From contig VKHC01000001.1 of the NCBI GenBank assembly GCA_015143735.1, forward strand, positions 1 through 64,000: a DNA stretch of 64,000 bases, read 5' to 3'. Every line of letters begins with the position of its first letter. Within the stretch, counting starts at the first letter, position 1. Positions 10,306-18,904 of this stretch are shown piece by piece. The notes under the pieces were generated by a model, which ran no database searches, had not been told where the DNA came from, and saw only the letters and a list, made by a program, of their open reading frames with translations. The position numbers and the translations under genes were made by a program. Source of the stretch: Synura sp. LO234KE (taxonomy: Eukaryota; Sar; Synurophyceae; Synurales; Mallomonadaceae).

Positions 10306-10377
10306 GTTAAATTTAGTTTAGACCTAATATACCATATTTGATTAAATAAGGTATATGAAGTCTAAACTAAATTTAAC
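10306..10377. terminator. Long hairpin overlapping the 3' end of the Clp-N gene
   Basis: Perfect 18-bp arms, GTTAAATTTAGTTTAGAC at 10306-10323 and its complement at 10360-10377. A second internal stem pairs ATATACC (10327-10333) with GGTATAT (10350-10356). The right arm contains the stop codon (10373-10375) of the minus-strand clpN-like gene. It likely forms the mRNA 3' end between that gene and trnH. Confidence 0.7.
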
Positions 10378-11377
10378 AAGAATATTTTCTTTTTATAGGC
10401 TTGGATTTCATGCTTCTAAAAGTATCATCAGAAATTAAAGTAAAAATATCGACTTCAAGAGCTGATTTAATTAGATTATTACGAAATAAACTTACACCAT
10501 AACGAAATTTAGCCTCATTTTCCATTAAATTTTCCAGTTCGTAATCAGATAGTTCTAAATTCATTAAATAAGCAAAATAATGTTGATTTTTGGGAATAGT
10601 TTTTTTAAGATTAAGCTCTTTTTTATAAAGTCGTTTCAATAATGAATAACGAAAAAGTAACCAATCTTTTTCTAAAGGCAAAAATTTTTTTATTAATCGA
10701 TTAGCCTTAGTTCGCTCTTCTTCCATTAAGGTAATCAAAAGAATTTCAGGACTAATAATCGGAGTTTGAAAACGCTCAATTGCATTTTGACTAGCTTTTT
10801 GAAAAATTTTATGAACTTCAAAAGAATAAGGTAAATCATATATAATTGGTTCTCTATTAAAAAAATAAGAATTTAATTTATTAAAAATCTTTACTTTTGA
10901 TAAAAGGAATTCAACAACTGATTTATTTTCGATTATTTCTTTTGAAGTAGATTCAAAAATGATAGTTGCAACTTTTTCTTGGTCTAGAGTAGATTCTTTT
11001 AAAAATTTTGTAATATCACAATTAGAGTAAAAAAAAGAAAGAAAAAGAAAATCTGTAGTAACTGCTTTTTGATTTGTTAATTGAGCCAAAAATTTGGCAT
11101 ATTTAGTAATTTTAAAGCTATCTAATGAAAAATAATCGTAATAGGTATTTAATGCTAATAAATAATCCAATGTACGATAAACTTGATTTCGTTTTCTTTT
11201 TTCAATTAAAATTTTTTCTTCTCTAGTTTTTAAATTGGGAATTAAATTATCTAGAGAATTCTGTTCGTAATTTACTTGTTCTTCTTTTTTCCAAAAAGAT
11301 AATTTTGTAAACTTCTCCAATATATTTTGGAAAATGACTAGGCTTTTGTTTTTGAAAGAATCTATTATTTGAATCAT
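10373..11377 (-). CDS. Free-standing Clp N-terminal-domain protein (ClpN-like)
   Basis: A 334-residue protein without an ATPase motif. Two regions resemble the paired repeats of the ClpC/ClpA N-domain: about residues 85-135 (KYAKFLAQLTNQKAVTTDF, then FLSFFYSNCDITKFL) and about 185-240 (EVHKIFQKASQNAIERF, ISPEILLITLMEEE, NRLIKKFL). The second fits the family pattern A-x-A, spEhlLlaLl, a-x-iL well. The clpC in this window (36.4 kb) lacks exactly this domain, so the two may work together in substrate and adaptor binding for the Clp protease. The first 60 residues are charged and not recognised. An independent function cannot be excluded. Confidence 0.65.
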   Translation of the reverse strand: MIQIIDSFKNKSLVIFQNILEKFTKLSFWKKEEQVNYEQNSLDNLIPNLKTREEKILIEKRKRNQVYRTLDYLLALNTYYDYFSLDSFKITKYAKFLAQLTNQKAVTTDFLFLSFFYSNCDITKFLKESTLDQEKVATIIFESTSKEIIENKSVVEFLLSKVKIFNKLNSYFFNREPIIYDLPYSFEVHKIFQKASQNAIERFQTPIISPEILLITLMEEERTKANRLIKKFLPLEKDWLLFRYSLLKRLYKKELNLKKTIPKNQHYFAYLMNLELSDYELENLMENEAKFRYGVSLFRNNLIKSALEVDIFTLISDDTFRSMKSKPIKRKYSC

Positions 11378-11575
11378 AAAAAAGTGATATAAAATAAAAA
11401 TTAAGTATTTAGTTTTGTTACTAGATCTAGCTTCGATATGTCAAGAAGAGATTTAAAATCTATTTTAAATTGGAAAAAGAAAAATGTCTAGTTTTACACA
11501 GCCCTTTCCTTAATGTTCAATATTTCTTATTATTCTTAAGAAATTTATTTTCATTTTAAAAAAAAAAAAGATCTT

Positions 11576-11980
11576 ATGAATACTATTCAACAATCAGACA
11601 TAAAAAATCCTGGAAAAAAAGATTTAATTCATTATGTCGAATCCAACTATTTGAAAAAAAGAACTGACAATAATTTTGATTTTTTTAATCTTAAAGTTGG
11701 TGATATTATTAGAATTGGATATTTAATTCCAGAAGGCGAAAAAGAAAGAACTCAATATTATCAAGGATTAATAATTGCTATAAAAAATCGTGGAATAGGA
11801 AAAAGTCTAATTCTTCGTCGAACAGTTCAAGGGATTGGAATTGAACAAGTTTTTATTCTAAATTCACCAAAAATCGTCTCAATTATAAAAAAACAAAGTT
11901 CCAAAGTTCGTCGTTCAAAACTCTACTTTATTAGAAAACTTCGTGGAAAATCGACGAGATTAAAAGTTAAAATTGAATAA
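11576..11980 (+). CDS. rpl19: 50S ribosomal protein L19
   Basis: Large-subunit protein at the 30S/50S interface. The 134-residue sequence has the L19 core: FNLKVGDIIRIGYLIPEG, RTQYYQGLIIAIKNRG, then SLILRRTVQGIGIEQVFIL and the end VRRSKLYFIRKLRGKSTRLK. It is convergent with trnI(CAU), whose 3' end lies one base beyond the stop codon. Confidence 0.96.
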   Translation: MNTIQQSDIKNPGKKDLIHYVESNYLKKRTDNNFDFFNLKVGDIIRIGYLIPEGEKERTQYYQGLIIAIKNRGIGKSLILRRTVQGIGIEQVFILNSPKIVSIIKKQSSKVRRSKLYFIRKLRGKSTRLKVKIE

Positions 11981-11981
11981 A

Positions 11982-12065
11982 AGCATCTGACTGGATTCGA
12001 ACCAGTGTTGTTCTTACGAAAATGGATTATGAGTCCACTGCCTTCAACCACTCGGCCACAAATGC
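11982..12065 (-). tRNA. trnI-CAU: tRNA-Ile (CAU) with an unusual long variable arm
   Basis: Minus strand: acceptor GCATTTG pairs with CAGATGC. The anticodon loop CTCATAA gives CAU and the T arm is ACTGGTTCGAATCCAGT. The acceptor (GCAT...ATGC) and CTCATAAT match plastid trnI(CAU), whose C34 becomes lysidine by TilS to read AUA. Unlike the common form it has a variable region of about 15 nt that can fold (TTC-GTAA-GAA), and a D arm (GGCCGAGTGGTTGAAGGC) like those of class II serine tRNAs. The Met elongator is the separate gene at 50457. Confidence 0.75.
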
Positions 12066-12073
12066 TAATTGGT

Positions 12074-12137
12074 TGGAGCTTGCGGGATTTGAACCCGCGT
12101 GCATTAACTTATATTAATGTCGAATCCAAAAAGCCCC
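12074..12137 (-). ncRNA. ssrA: tmRNA-like gene reduced to the tRNA-like domain
   Basis: Read on the minus strand it starts GGGGCTTTTTGGATTCGAC and ends CGCGGGTTCAAATCCCGC followed by AAGCTCCA. These are the 5' and 3' signatures of tmRNA: acceptor GGGGCTT/AAGCTCC with the G3-U70 alanine identity pair, the D-loop analogue TTTGGATTCGAC, and a 5-bp T arm. Between them, where tmRNA has about 300 nt of tag ORF and pseudoknots, there is only a hairpin CATTAA-TATAAG-TTAATG (helix P2 stub). Total 64 nt, no encoded CCA. It lies between atpB and trnI on the same strand. It may be a minimal functional RNA or a decayed gene. Confidence 0.75.
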
Positions 12138-12138
12138 A

Positions 12139-12166
12139 AAAAGTCGATTTTTAAAAATCGACTTTT
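12139..12166. terminator. Perfect palindrome between atpB and ssrA
   Basis: 28-base perfect palindrome AAAAGTCGATTTTT plus its complement, 17 bases past the atpB stop (minus strand) and one base before the ssrA-like 5' end. A likely atpB mRNA 3' end or processing signal; the flanking A/T runs fit a bidirectional terminator. Confidence 0.65.
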
Positions 12167-12183
12167 AATTTAAATTAAAAAAT

Positions 12184-13656
<1,473 letters not shown>

Positions 13657-13694
13657 TTAACCGTATTTCATCAAAGATTAAAAAACTCGTTTTT

Positions 13695-14204
13695 TTAAAG
13701 TTTAATTCGACGAGTTGTTTTTAACCAATTCCATGCTTCAATATAAGAATTTGGATCTAATTTTACAACTTTGGTCCAATAAAAAGTTGCTTTTTGAAGT
13801 AAAGATTCAGATAAAACAAAACATTGTTTTTCAGCAGCTTTAATTCCTTGATAATGATAAATTACAGCAATATTATTTAAAGCAGATGTAAATCGTGGGT
13901 TAATAAAAATCGAAAAATAATAATATTTTAAGGCTTTTAAATAGTCTCCATTTTTAGAATATATTAAACCAATATTATATAAAATAATACTTCTATCGTA
14001 TAAATCTTCTTCAATTTGTAAAGCTTGATAATAATTATTTAAAGCTTCTGCGTATTCACCTTCATCTTGAGCCGATAAACCATTAAGATAAAAAGAAAAA
14101 GCTCTCTTTTCTTGTTGACTTGCTGGGAAGACTCGTAAAAGAATATCTGCTAGAATTGTAAACGTTTTATCAATAAAATTATTATTACTTCTTGCTTTCC
14201 TCAT
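13695..14204 (-). CDS. ycf3: Photosystem I assembly protein Ycf3
   Basis: TPR protein needed to assemble photosystem I on the stromal face of the thylakoid. The 169-residue protein starts [23 protein letters not shown] and has three TPR units ([55 protein letters not shown]). No intron, unlike land plants. It follows rps18 on the same strand with two bases between them. Confidence 0.97.
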   Translation of the reverse strand: MRKARSNNNFIDKTFTILADILLRVFPASQQEKRAFSFYLNGLSAQDEGEYAEALNNYYQALQIEEDLYDRSIILYNIGLIYSKNGDYLKALKYYYFSIFINPRFTSALNNIAVIYHYQGIKAAEKQCFVLSESLLQKATFYWTKVVKLDPNSYIEAWNWLKTTRRIKL

Positions 14205-14206
14205 AT

Positions 14207-14539
14207 TTAAAGATTTACATTACAAATAAAAGGAATTAGCCCTAAAGCTCTGGATTTTCGAATTGCTTTTGCAATTTGGTGTTGTTTTTGCAAACTAATT
14301 TTTGTTTTTCGACGTGGGCGAATTTTTCCATATTTGGTTAAAAACGCTTTTAATAATTTAATATTTTTATAATCTACAATGTTGTGATATTTTTTTAAGA
14401 GAAATAAGTATTGTAAACTTTTTTTAAGTTTTTTTGGTTTTCTTGGTTTACTATTTGGATTTGATCGTAAACTTTGATTCCAATTTGTACGCTTTTTATC
14501 TGAATTTTGTGAAGTTTTTTTTTGATTCCAATAATTCAT
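14207..14539 (-). CDS. rps18: 30S ribosomal protein S18
   Basis: Small-subunit protein of the platform. The C-terminal half carries the S18 signature ([48 protein letters not shown]). The product is 110 residues against the usual 70-80. The extra length is a basic, low-complexity N-terminal tail rich in Asn, Ser, Lys and Trp-Asn. It is in an rpl33-rps18-ycf3 transcription unit. Confidence 0.95.
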   Translation of the reverse strand: MNYWNQKKTSQNSDKKRTNWNQSLRSNPNSKPRKPKKLKKSLQYLFLLKKYHNIVDYKNIKLLKAFLTKYGKIRPRRKTKISLQKQHQIAKAIRKSRALGLIPFICNVNL

Positions 14540-14546
14540 TTTTAAT

Positions 14547-14741
14547 TTATTTAGTTTCTTTATGAATAGTATGCTTATTACAATAACGACAATATTTTGA
14601 AAGTTCTAATTTTTCAGATGTATTTCGTCTATTTTTTGTAGTAGAATATCGAGAAACACCTGGGGAACGCTTTTCGGTACTTTTACGACATTCAGTACAT
14701 TCTAATGTAATTAGAATTCGTGGTCCTTTGTTTTTTGCCAT
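14547..14741 (-). CDS. rpl33: 50S ribosomal protein L33
   Basis: Small large-subunit protein of 64 residues. It has the typical start [18 protein letters not shown] and the zinc-ribbon cysteines CTEC and CRYC, and ends [16 protein letters not shown]. It lies seven bases upstream of rps18, the conserved rpl33-rps18 pair. Confidence 0.97.
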   Translation of the reverse strand: MAKNKGPRILITLECTECRKSTEKRSPGVSRYSTTKNRRNTSEKLELSKYCRYCNKHTIHKETK

Positions 14742-14927
14742 AATGAAAAGATAAATAGAAAAATTAAAGTTTTTATTTTTTTATTAAAATACCCGAGAAA
14801 GTATATGGTATATATTATACCATAAATTTATTTTTTTTATAGTATAACAAATTTATTTAATAGAAGATTTTACATACTTATGTTATCTTATAAGTAAATT
14901 ATAAAATGTTAAAATTAAACATAAAAA

Positions 14928-15239
14928 ATGAATAAAAAACAAAAAAATCGAAAAATTCAAAAACAAACTAAGCGTAATCGTATGATCAATCGTAGATATA
15001 GTTCTACGGTAAAAACTTTATTGAAACTTTTTTTAAAAAAAATAAAAGAAATTTCTTTAGAAACTAATTCAAAAGAATCTGAAAGTTTTTCAGAAAATCT
15101 ATTTAATATCCGTAATAATTTATATAAGATTATTGATAAAGCAGTAAAAAAAGGTGTTTTACATAAAAATAATGCAGCTCATAAAAAAGCTAAAGTTCAT
15201 AAAACTTATAAAAAACTAAATCAAATTTTAAAAGTTTAA
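14928..15239 (+). CDS. rps20: 30S ribosomal protein S20
   Basis: 16S rRNA-binding protein of the small subunit, 103 residues and very lysine-rich. S20 features are the basic start MNKKQKNRKIQKQTKRNRMINRRY and the C-terminal DKAVKKGVLHKNNAAHKKAKVHK, which matches the family IDKAxxKGVIHKNxAARxKSRL pattern. It is the first gene of the plus-strand rpo-atp cluster and divergent from rpl33. Confidence 0.95.
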   Translation: MNKKQKNRKIQKQTKRNRMINRRYSSTVKTLLKLFLKKIKEISLETNSKESESFSENLFNIRNNLYKIIDKAVKKGVLHKNNAAHKKAKVHKTYKKLNQILKV

Positions 15240-15300
15240 ACTTTTAAAATTTGGTTTTTTAATTCTTTTCGAATTTGAAGTATACTAATGGAAACAATTA

Positions 15301-18300
15301 ATGAAATCAGAAAATGAAATTATGAACAATCTATTTGTAAATAATATTGGCGATTTGTCAGAATTACAACGAGCAAGCTTTTATCGTTTTTTAATTTCAG
15401 GAATTAGTGAAGAATTATTAAATTTTCCTAATCCTTTTTTTGCTAAAATTAAAGTTTTTGGAAAAAAAAAGACATCTTGTTTAATTTATTTCTATCCAAA
15501 TGAAATCAAATTAAAAGGACCAAATTTTAATTTAAATACTTGTATTCGGCGTGATTTAACTTATTCAATTCATTTTTTTATTCAAAGTGAATATTCTTAT
15601 TACCTGGATTCAAAAAATAAAATTGTTGGACAACATGAATTTTTAGATTTTTCAAATCTAGAAAATCCAACTTCTTTAATTTTTAAAAAAATACGCGTGA
15701 AACAAGATATTTTTTTTGGAGAAATTCCATTAATGACAGAGGAAGGTACATTTGTTATTAGTGGGTGTGAACGAATTGTTATTAGTCAAATTATTCGAAG
15801 CCCTGGAATTTATTTCCGAAAAGAATTTGGACTTACTAGAAAAATTAACTATACAGCAACAATTATTTCTAATAAAGGATTATGGACAAAAGTTTTTTTA
15901 GATACTAACACAGATAATACCTCTGTTTGTTTTACAAAAGATCGAATTTATTTGAAACTAAGCGATTTTCAATATAAAAAAACGCTCAATCGCGAAGAAA
16001 AAAAAATTCAAAAAAAAGATATTGAGGATACAAATAAACTTTTTATTTTAGATTTAATTAGTTTTTTTGGATTAAATCGCGAAGAAATTTCAGATAGTTT
16101 AAAATATCCACTCTATTTAACCGATCAACAAATTGGTAGAATTTTTGAAAAAAATGAAAAAGATTATTTAGCTTTTATTAAAAGTTTATTTTTAAATCAA
16201 CGTTCAGGATGTTTTTCAATCGGAGAAATTGGTCGTTATAAAATTAATAAAAAATTAGGATTAAATTTACCTAAAGAAATTACTTATCTAACAGCTCATG
16301 ATTTTCTTGGAATTATTGATGGTCTAATTGAACTGAAATATTATGATAAAATGAGTGACGATATTGATCATATTCAAAATAAACAAATTCGTTCTGTAGG
16401 TGAACTTTTACAAAATCAAATTCGAATTGGATTTTATCGTATAAAAAAGAGTTTATCACAAAAAACCTCATTTCCAAATTCAGAAAAATTAAATTTTGAT
16501 TTGGATTCCGCTTGGGAACCTGAAGATTGGATTTTAGATCCACGTCCTTTGACTAATGTAATTAAAGAATTTTTTAAAACAAGTCAACTTTCACAATATA
16601 TGGATCAAATCAATCCGTTAGCTGAATTAACACATAAACGAAGAGTTAGTGTTTTTGGTCCAAATGGGTTAAAACGAGATCATATTAGTACAGTTATTCG
16701 AGATATTCATCCAAGTCAATATGGACGCCTTTGCCCTATTGAAACCTCAGAAGGACAAAATGCCGGTTTGATTATGTCAATGGCTTTATATGGAAGAATA
16801 AATTCTTTAGGCTCAATTGAAACCCCTTATTTTTTATTTCAAAATGATAAAATTTTTTCAGAAAAAAGTCCCATTTATTTAAATCCAGAACAAGAATCGG
16901 ATATCCAAATTGCTTTTGGAGATTTAACAATAACTAAAAAAGGAAAAATTGAAAAAGAATATCTTTCAGTAAAAGATAATTACTTATTTTCAATGATGAA
17001 AAAACAAGAAATTCAATTATTAACAACCACAACTTTGCAAGTGGTTTCTTTAGCAACTGCTTTAATTCCTTTTTTAGAACATGATGATGCAAATCGAGCT
17101 TTAATGGGTTCCAATATGCAACGTCAAGCTGTTCCACTTTTATATACTCAAAAACCTTTAGTTGGAACAGGATTAGAAAGTGCAGCAATATTAGATTCAG
17201 GTTTAGTAATAAAAAGTTACTGTGAAGGAAAAGTTGTATTTTCTTCATCGAGTGTTGTTATCATTCAAGATTTTTTAAAACAAAAAATTACTTATTTTTT
17301 ACGTAAATATTCTCGTTCGAATCAAGAAACTTCGATTAATCAAAGACCAATTGTTTGGACAGGAGAAAAAGTATTTTCTGGTCAAATAATTGCTGATGGC
17401 CCAAGTACAAACGATGGAGAACTCTCGTTAGGTCGAAATTTACTTATTGGGTATATGCCTTGGGAAGGTTATAATTACGAAGATGCAATTATTTTAAGTG
17501 AAAGAATTTTGGTAGAAAATTGTTTAACGTCAATTCATATTGAAGAATGTGAAACTCAAATAACCTATGGAGTTTTAGGAAGTGAAAAATTAACAAATAA
17601 TTTACCTTATTTAACAAGTTATATTCAAAGACATTTAAATTCTGATGGAATTGTTAAAATAGGTTCGTATATAAAAGAACATGATGTTTTAGTAGGCAAA
17701 CTAACACCTTGTGAGGAAGATTCTTCTCCGGAAGCTAAATTATTACGTGCCATTTATGGAAAAAAAGAACCAAATCTTCAAGATACTTCTTTACGAGTTT
17801 CTCATGGAACCGAAGGAAGGGTAATTGATGTACGTATTATTTCCATGACAAATTTAAGTAAAGAAGAACTTTCATTTTCAACATCCTGTGAAATTATCCG
17901 AATTTATATTGCAAAAATGCGAAATTTACAAGTTGGTGATAAACTTGCAGGCCGTCATGGAAATAAAGGAATTATTTCTAGAATTCTTTCACGTCAAGAT
18001 ATGCCTTATTTACCTGATGGAACCCCATTGGATATTTTATTTAACCCTTTGGGTGTACCTTCGAGAATGAATGTTGGTCAAATTTTTGAATGTTTATTAG
18101 GTTTAGCAGGAGAAAAACTAGGAAAACGGTATAAAATTACCCCTTTTGATGAAGTCTATGGACATGAAGCTTCAAGAATTTTAGTTAATCAAAAATTAAA
18201 AGAAGCAGCTTTAAAAAATAATTTAGATTGGTTATTTAATACATATTCACCTGGAAAAATCTTTTTGCGTGATGGGCGAACAGGTGAATATTTTGATAAT

Positions 18301-18879
18301 CCAATTACAGTTGGAAAAAGTTATATTTTAAAATTAATTCATTTAGTTGAAGATAAAATCCATGCTCGAGCAACAGGTCCTTATTCAATGATCACCGAGC
18401 AACCCTTAGCAGGAAAATCGCAAAAAGGAGGGCAAAGATTTGGTGAAATGGAGGTTTGGGCTTTAGAAGCTTATGGCTGTTCAAATACTTTACAAGAATT
18501 ATTAACAATTAAATCAGATGATATCGATGGTCGAAATGATATGTATGAAGCTCTTTTAATGCAAAATAGAATTGAAAAACCCACACCTTCATTACCAGAA
18601 TCATTCATTGCTCTTATTCGTGAATTAAATGCACTTGGTCTTGATTTTTCGTTTAAAAAATTTTCTGGAGGTTTTCATTCTACGACAAATATTAAAGAAA
18701 TGGAAAAAGATCTTTTTTTTGAACTTGAAAATCGATTAAAATTACGAGCATTATTGGCTCGAAAAAAAGCAGAACATTTTTCAGAAACAATGACACTTGA
18801 TCAAAAGAATAAAAAATTTGAGTTTGAAAAAAACGAAGAAAAAAAACTTCTTTTTAAAAAATTTAAAACTCTTAGTTAG
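15301..18879 (+). CDS. rpoB: RNA polymerase beta subunit
   Basis: Beta subunit of the plastid-encoded bacterial-type RNA polymerase, 1192 residues. Conserved blocks include RRVSVFGPNGLKRDHIS, RDIHPSQYGRLCPIETSEGQNAG (rifampicin region), the DDANRALMGSNMQRQAVPL block, GYNYEDAI, KLAGRHGNKGIISRI, and the C-terminal QKGGQRFGEMEVWALEAYG. The start is taken at the ATG at 15301; a second ATG at 15322 would also fit. It is followed 25 bases later by rpoC1. Confidence 0.98.
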   Translation: MKSENEIMNNLFVNNIGDLSELQRASFYRFLISGISEELLNFPNPFFAKIKVFGKKKTSCLIYFYPNEIKLKGPNFNLNTCIRRDLTYSIHFFIQSEYSYYLDSKNKIVGQHEFLDFSNLENPTSLIFKKIRVKQDIFFGEIPLMTEEGTFVISGCERIVISQIIRSPGIYFRKEFGLTRKINYTATIISNKGLWTKVFLDTNTDNTSVCFTKDRIYLKLSDFQYKKTLNREEKKIQKKDIEDTNKLFILDLISFFGLNREEISDSLKYPLYLTDQQIGRIFEKNEKDYLAFIKSLFLNQRSGCFSIGEIGRYKINKKLGLNLPKEITYLTAHDFLGIIDGLIELKYYDKMSDDIDHIQNKQIRSVGELLQNQIRIGFYRIKKSLSQKTSFPNSEKLNFDLDSAWEPEDWILDPRPLTNVIKEFFKTSQLSQYMDQINPLAELTHKRRVSVFGPNGLKRDHISTVIRDIHPSQYGRLCPIETSEGQNAGLIMSMALYGRINSLGSIETPYFLFQNDKIFSEKSPIYLNPEQESDIQIAFGDLTITKKGKIEKEYLSVKDNYLFSMMKKQEIQLLTTTTLQVVSLATALIPFLEHDDANRALMGSNMQRQAVPLLYTQKPLVGTGLESAAILDSGLVIKSYCEGKVVFSSSSVVIIQDFLKQKITYFLRKYSRSNQETSINQRPIVWTGEKVFSGQIIADGPSTNDGELSLGRNLLIGYMPWEGYNYEDAIILSERILVENCLTSIHIEECETQITYGVLGSEKLTNNLPYLTSYIQRHLNSDGIVKIGSYIKEHDVLVGKLTPCEEDSSPEAKLLRAIYGKKEPNLQDTSLRVSHGTEGRVIDVRIISMTNLSKEELSFSTSCEIIRIYIAKMRNLQVGDKLAGRHGNKGIISRILSRQDMPYLPDGTPLDILFNPLGVPSRMNVGQIFECLLGLAGEKLGKRYKITPFDEVYGHEASRILVNQKLKEAALKNNLDWLFNTYSPGKIFLRDGRTGEYFDNPITVGKSYILKLIHLVEDKIHARATGPYSMITEQPLAGKSQKGGQRFGEMEVWALEAYGCSNTLQELLTIKSDDIDGRNDMYEALLMQNRIEKPTPSLPESFIALIRELNALGLDFSFKKFSGGFHSTTNIKEMEKDLFFELENRLKLRALLARKKAEHFSETMTLDQKNKKFEFEKNEEKKLLFKKFKTLS

Positions 18880-18904
18880 CTAATAAAAAATATTGAAAGT
18901 AAAA

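Noticed and set aside
14804-14824. Small palindrome TATGGTATA...TATACCATA between rpl33 and rps20
   Set aside because: Short and AT-rich; could be an operator-like site, but chance formation is likely in this composition.
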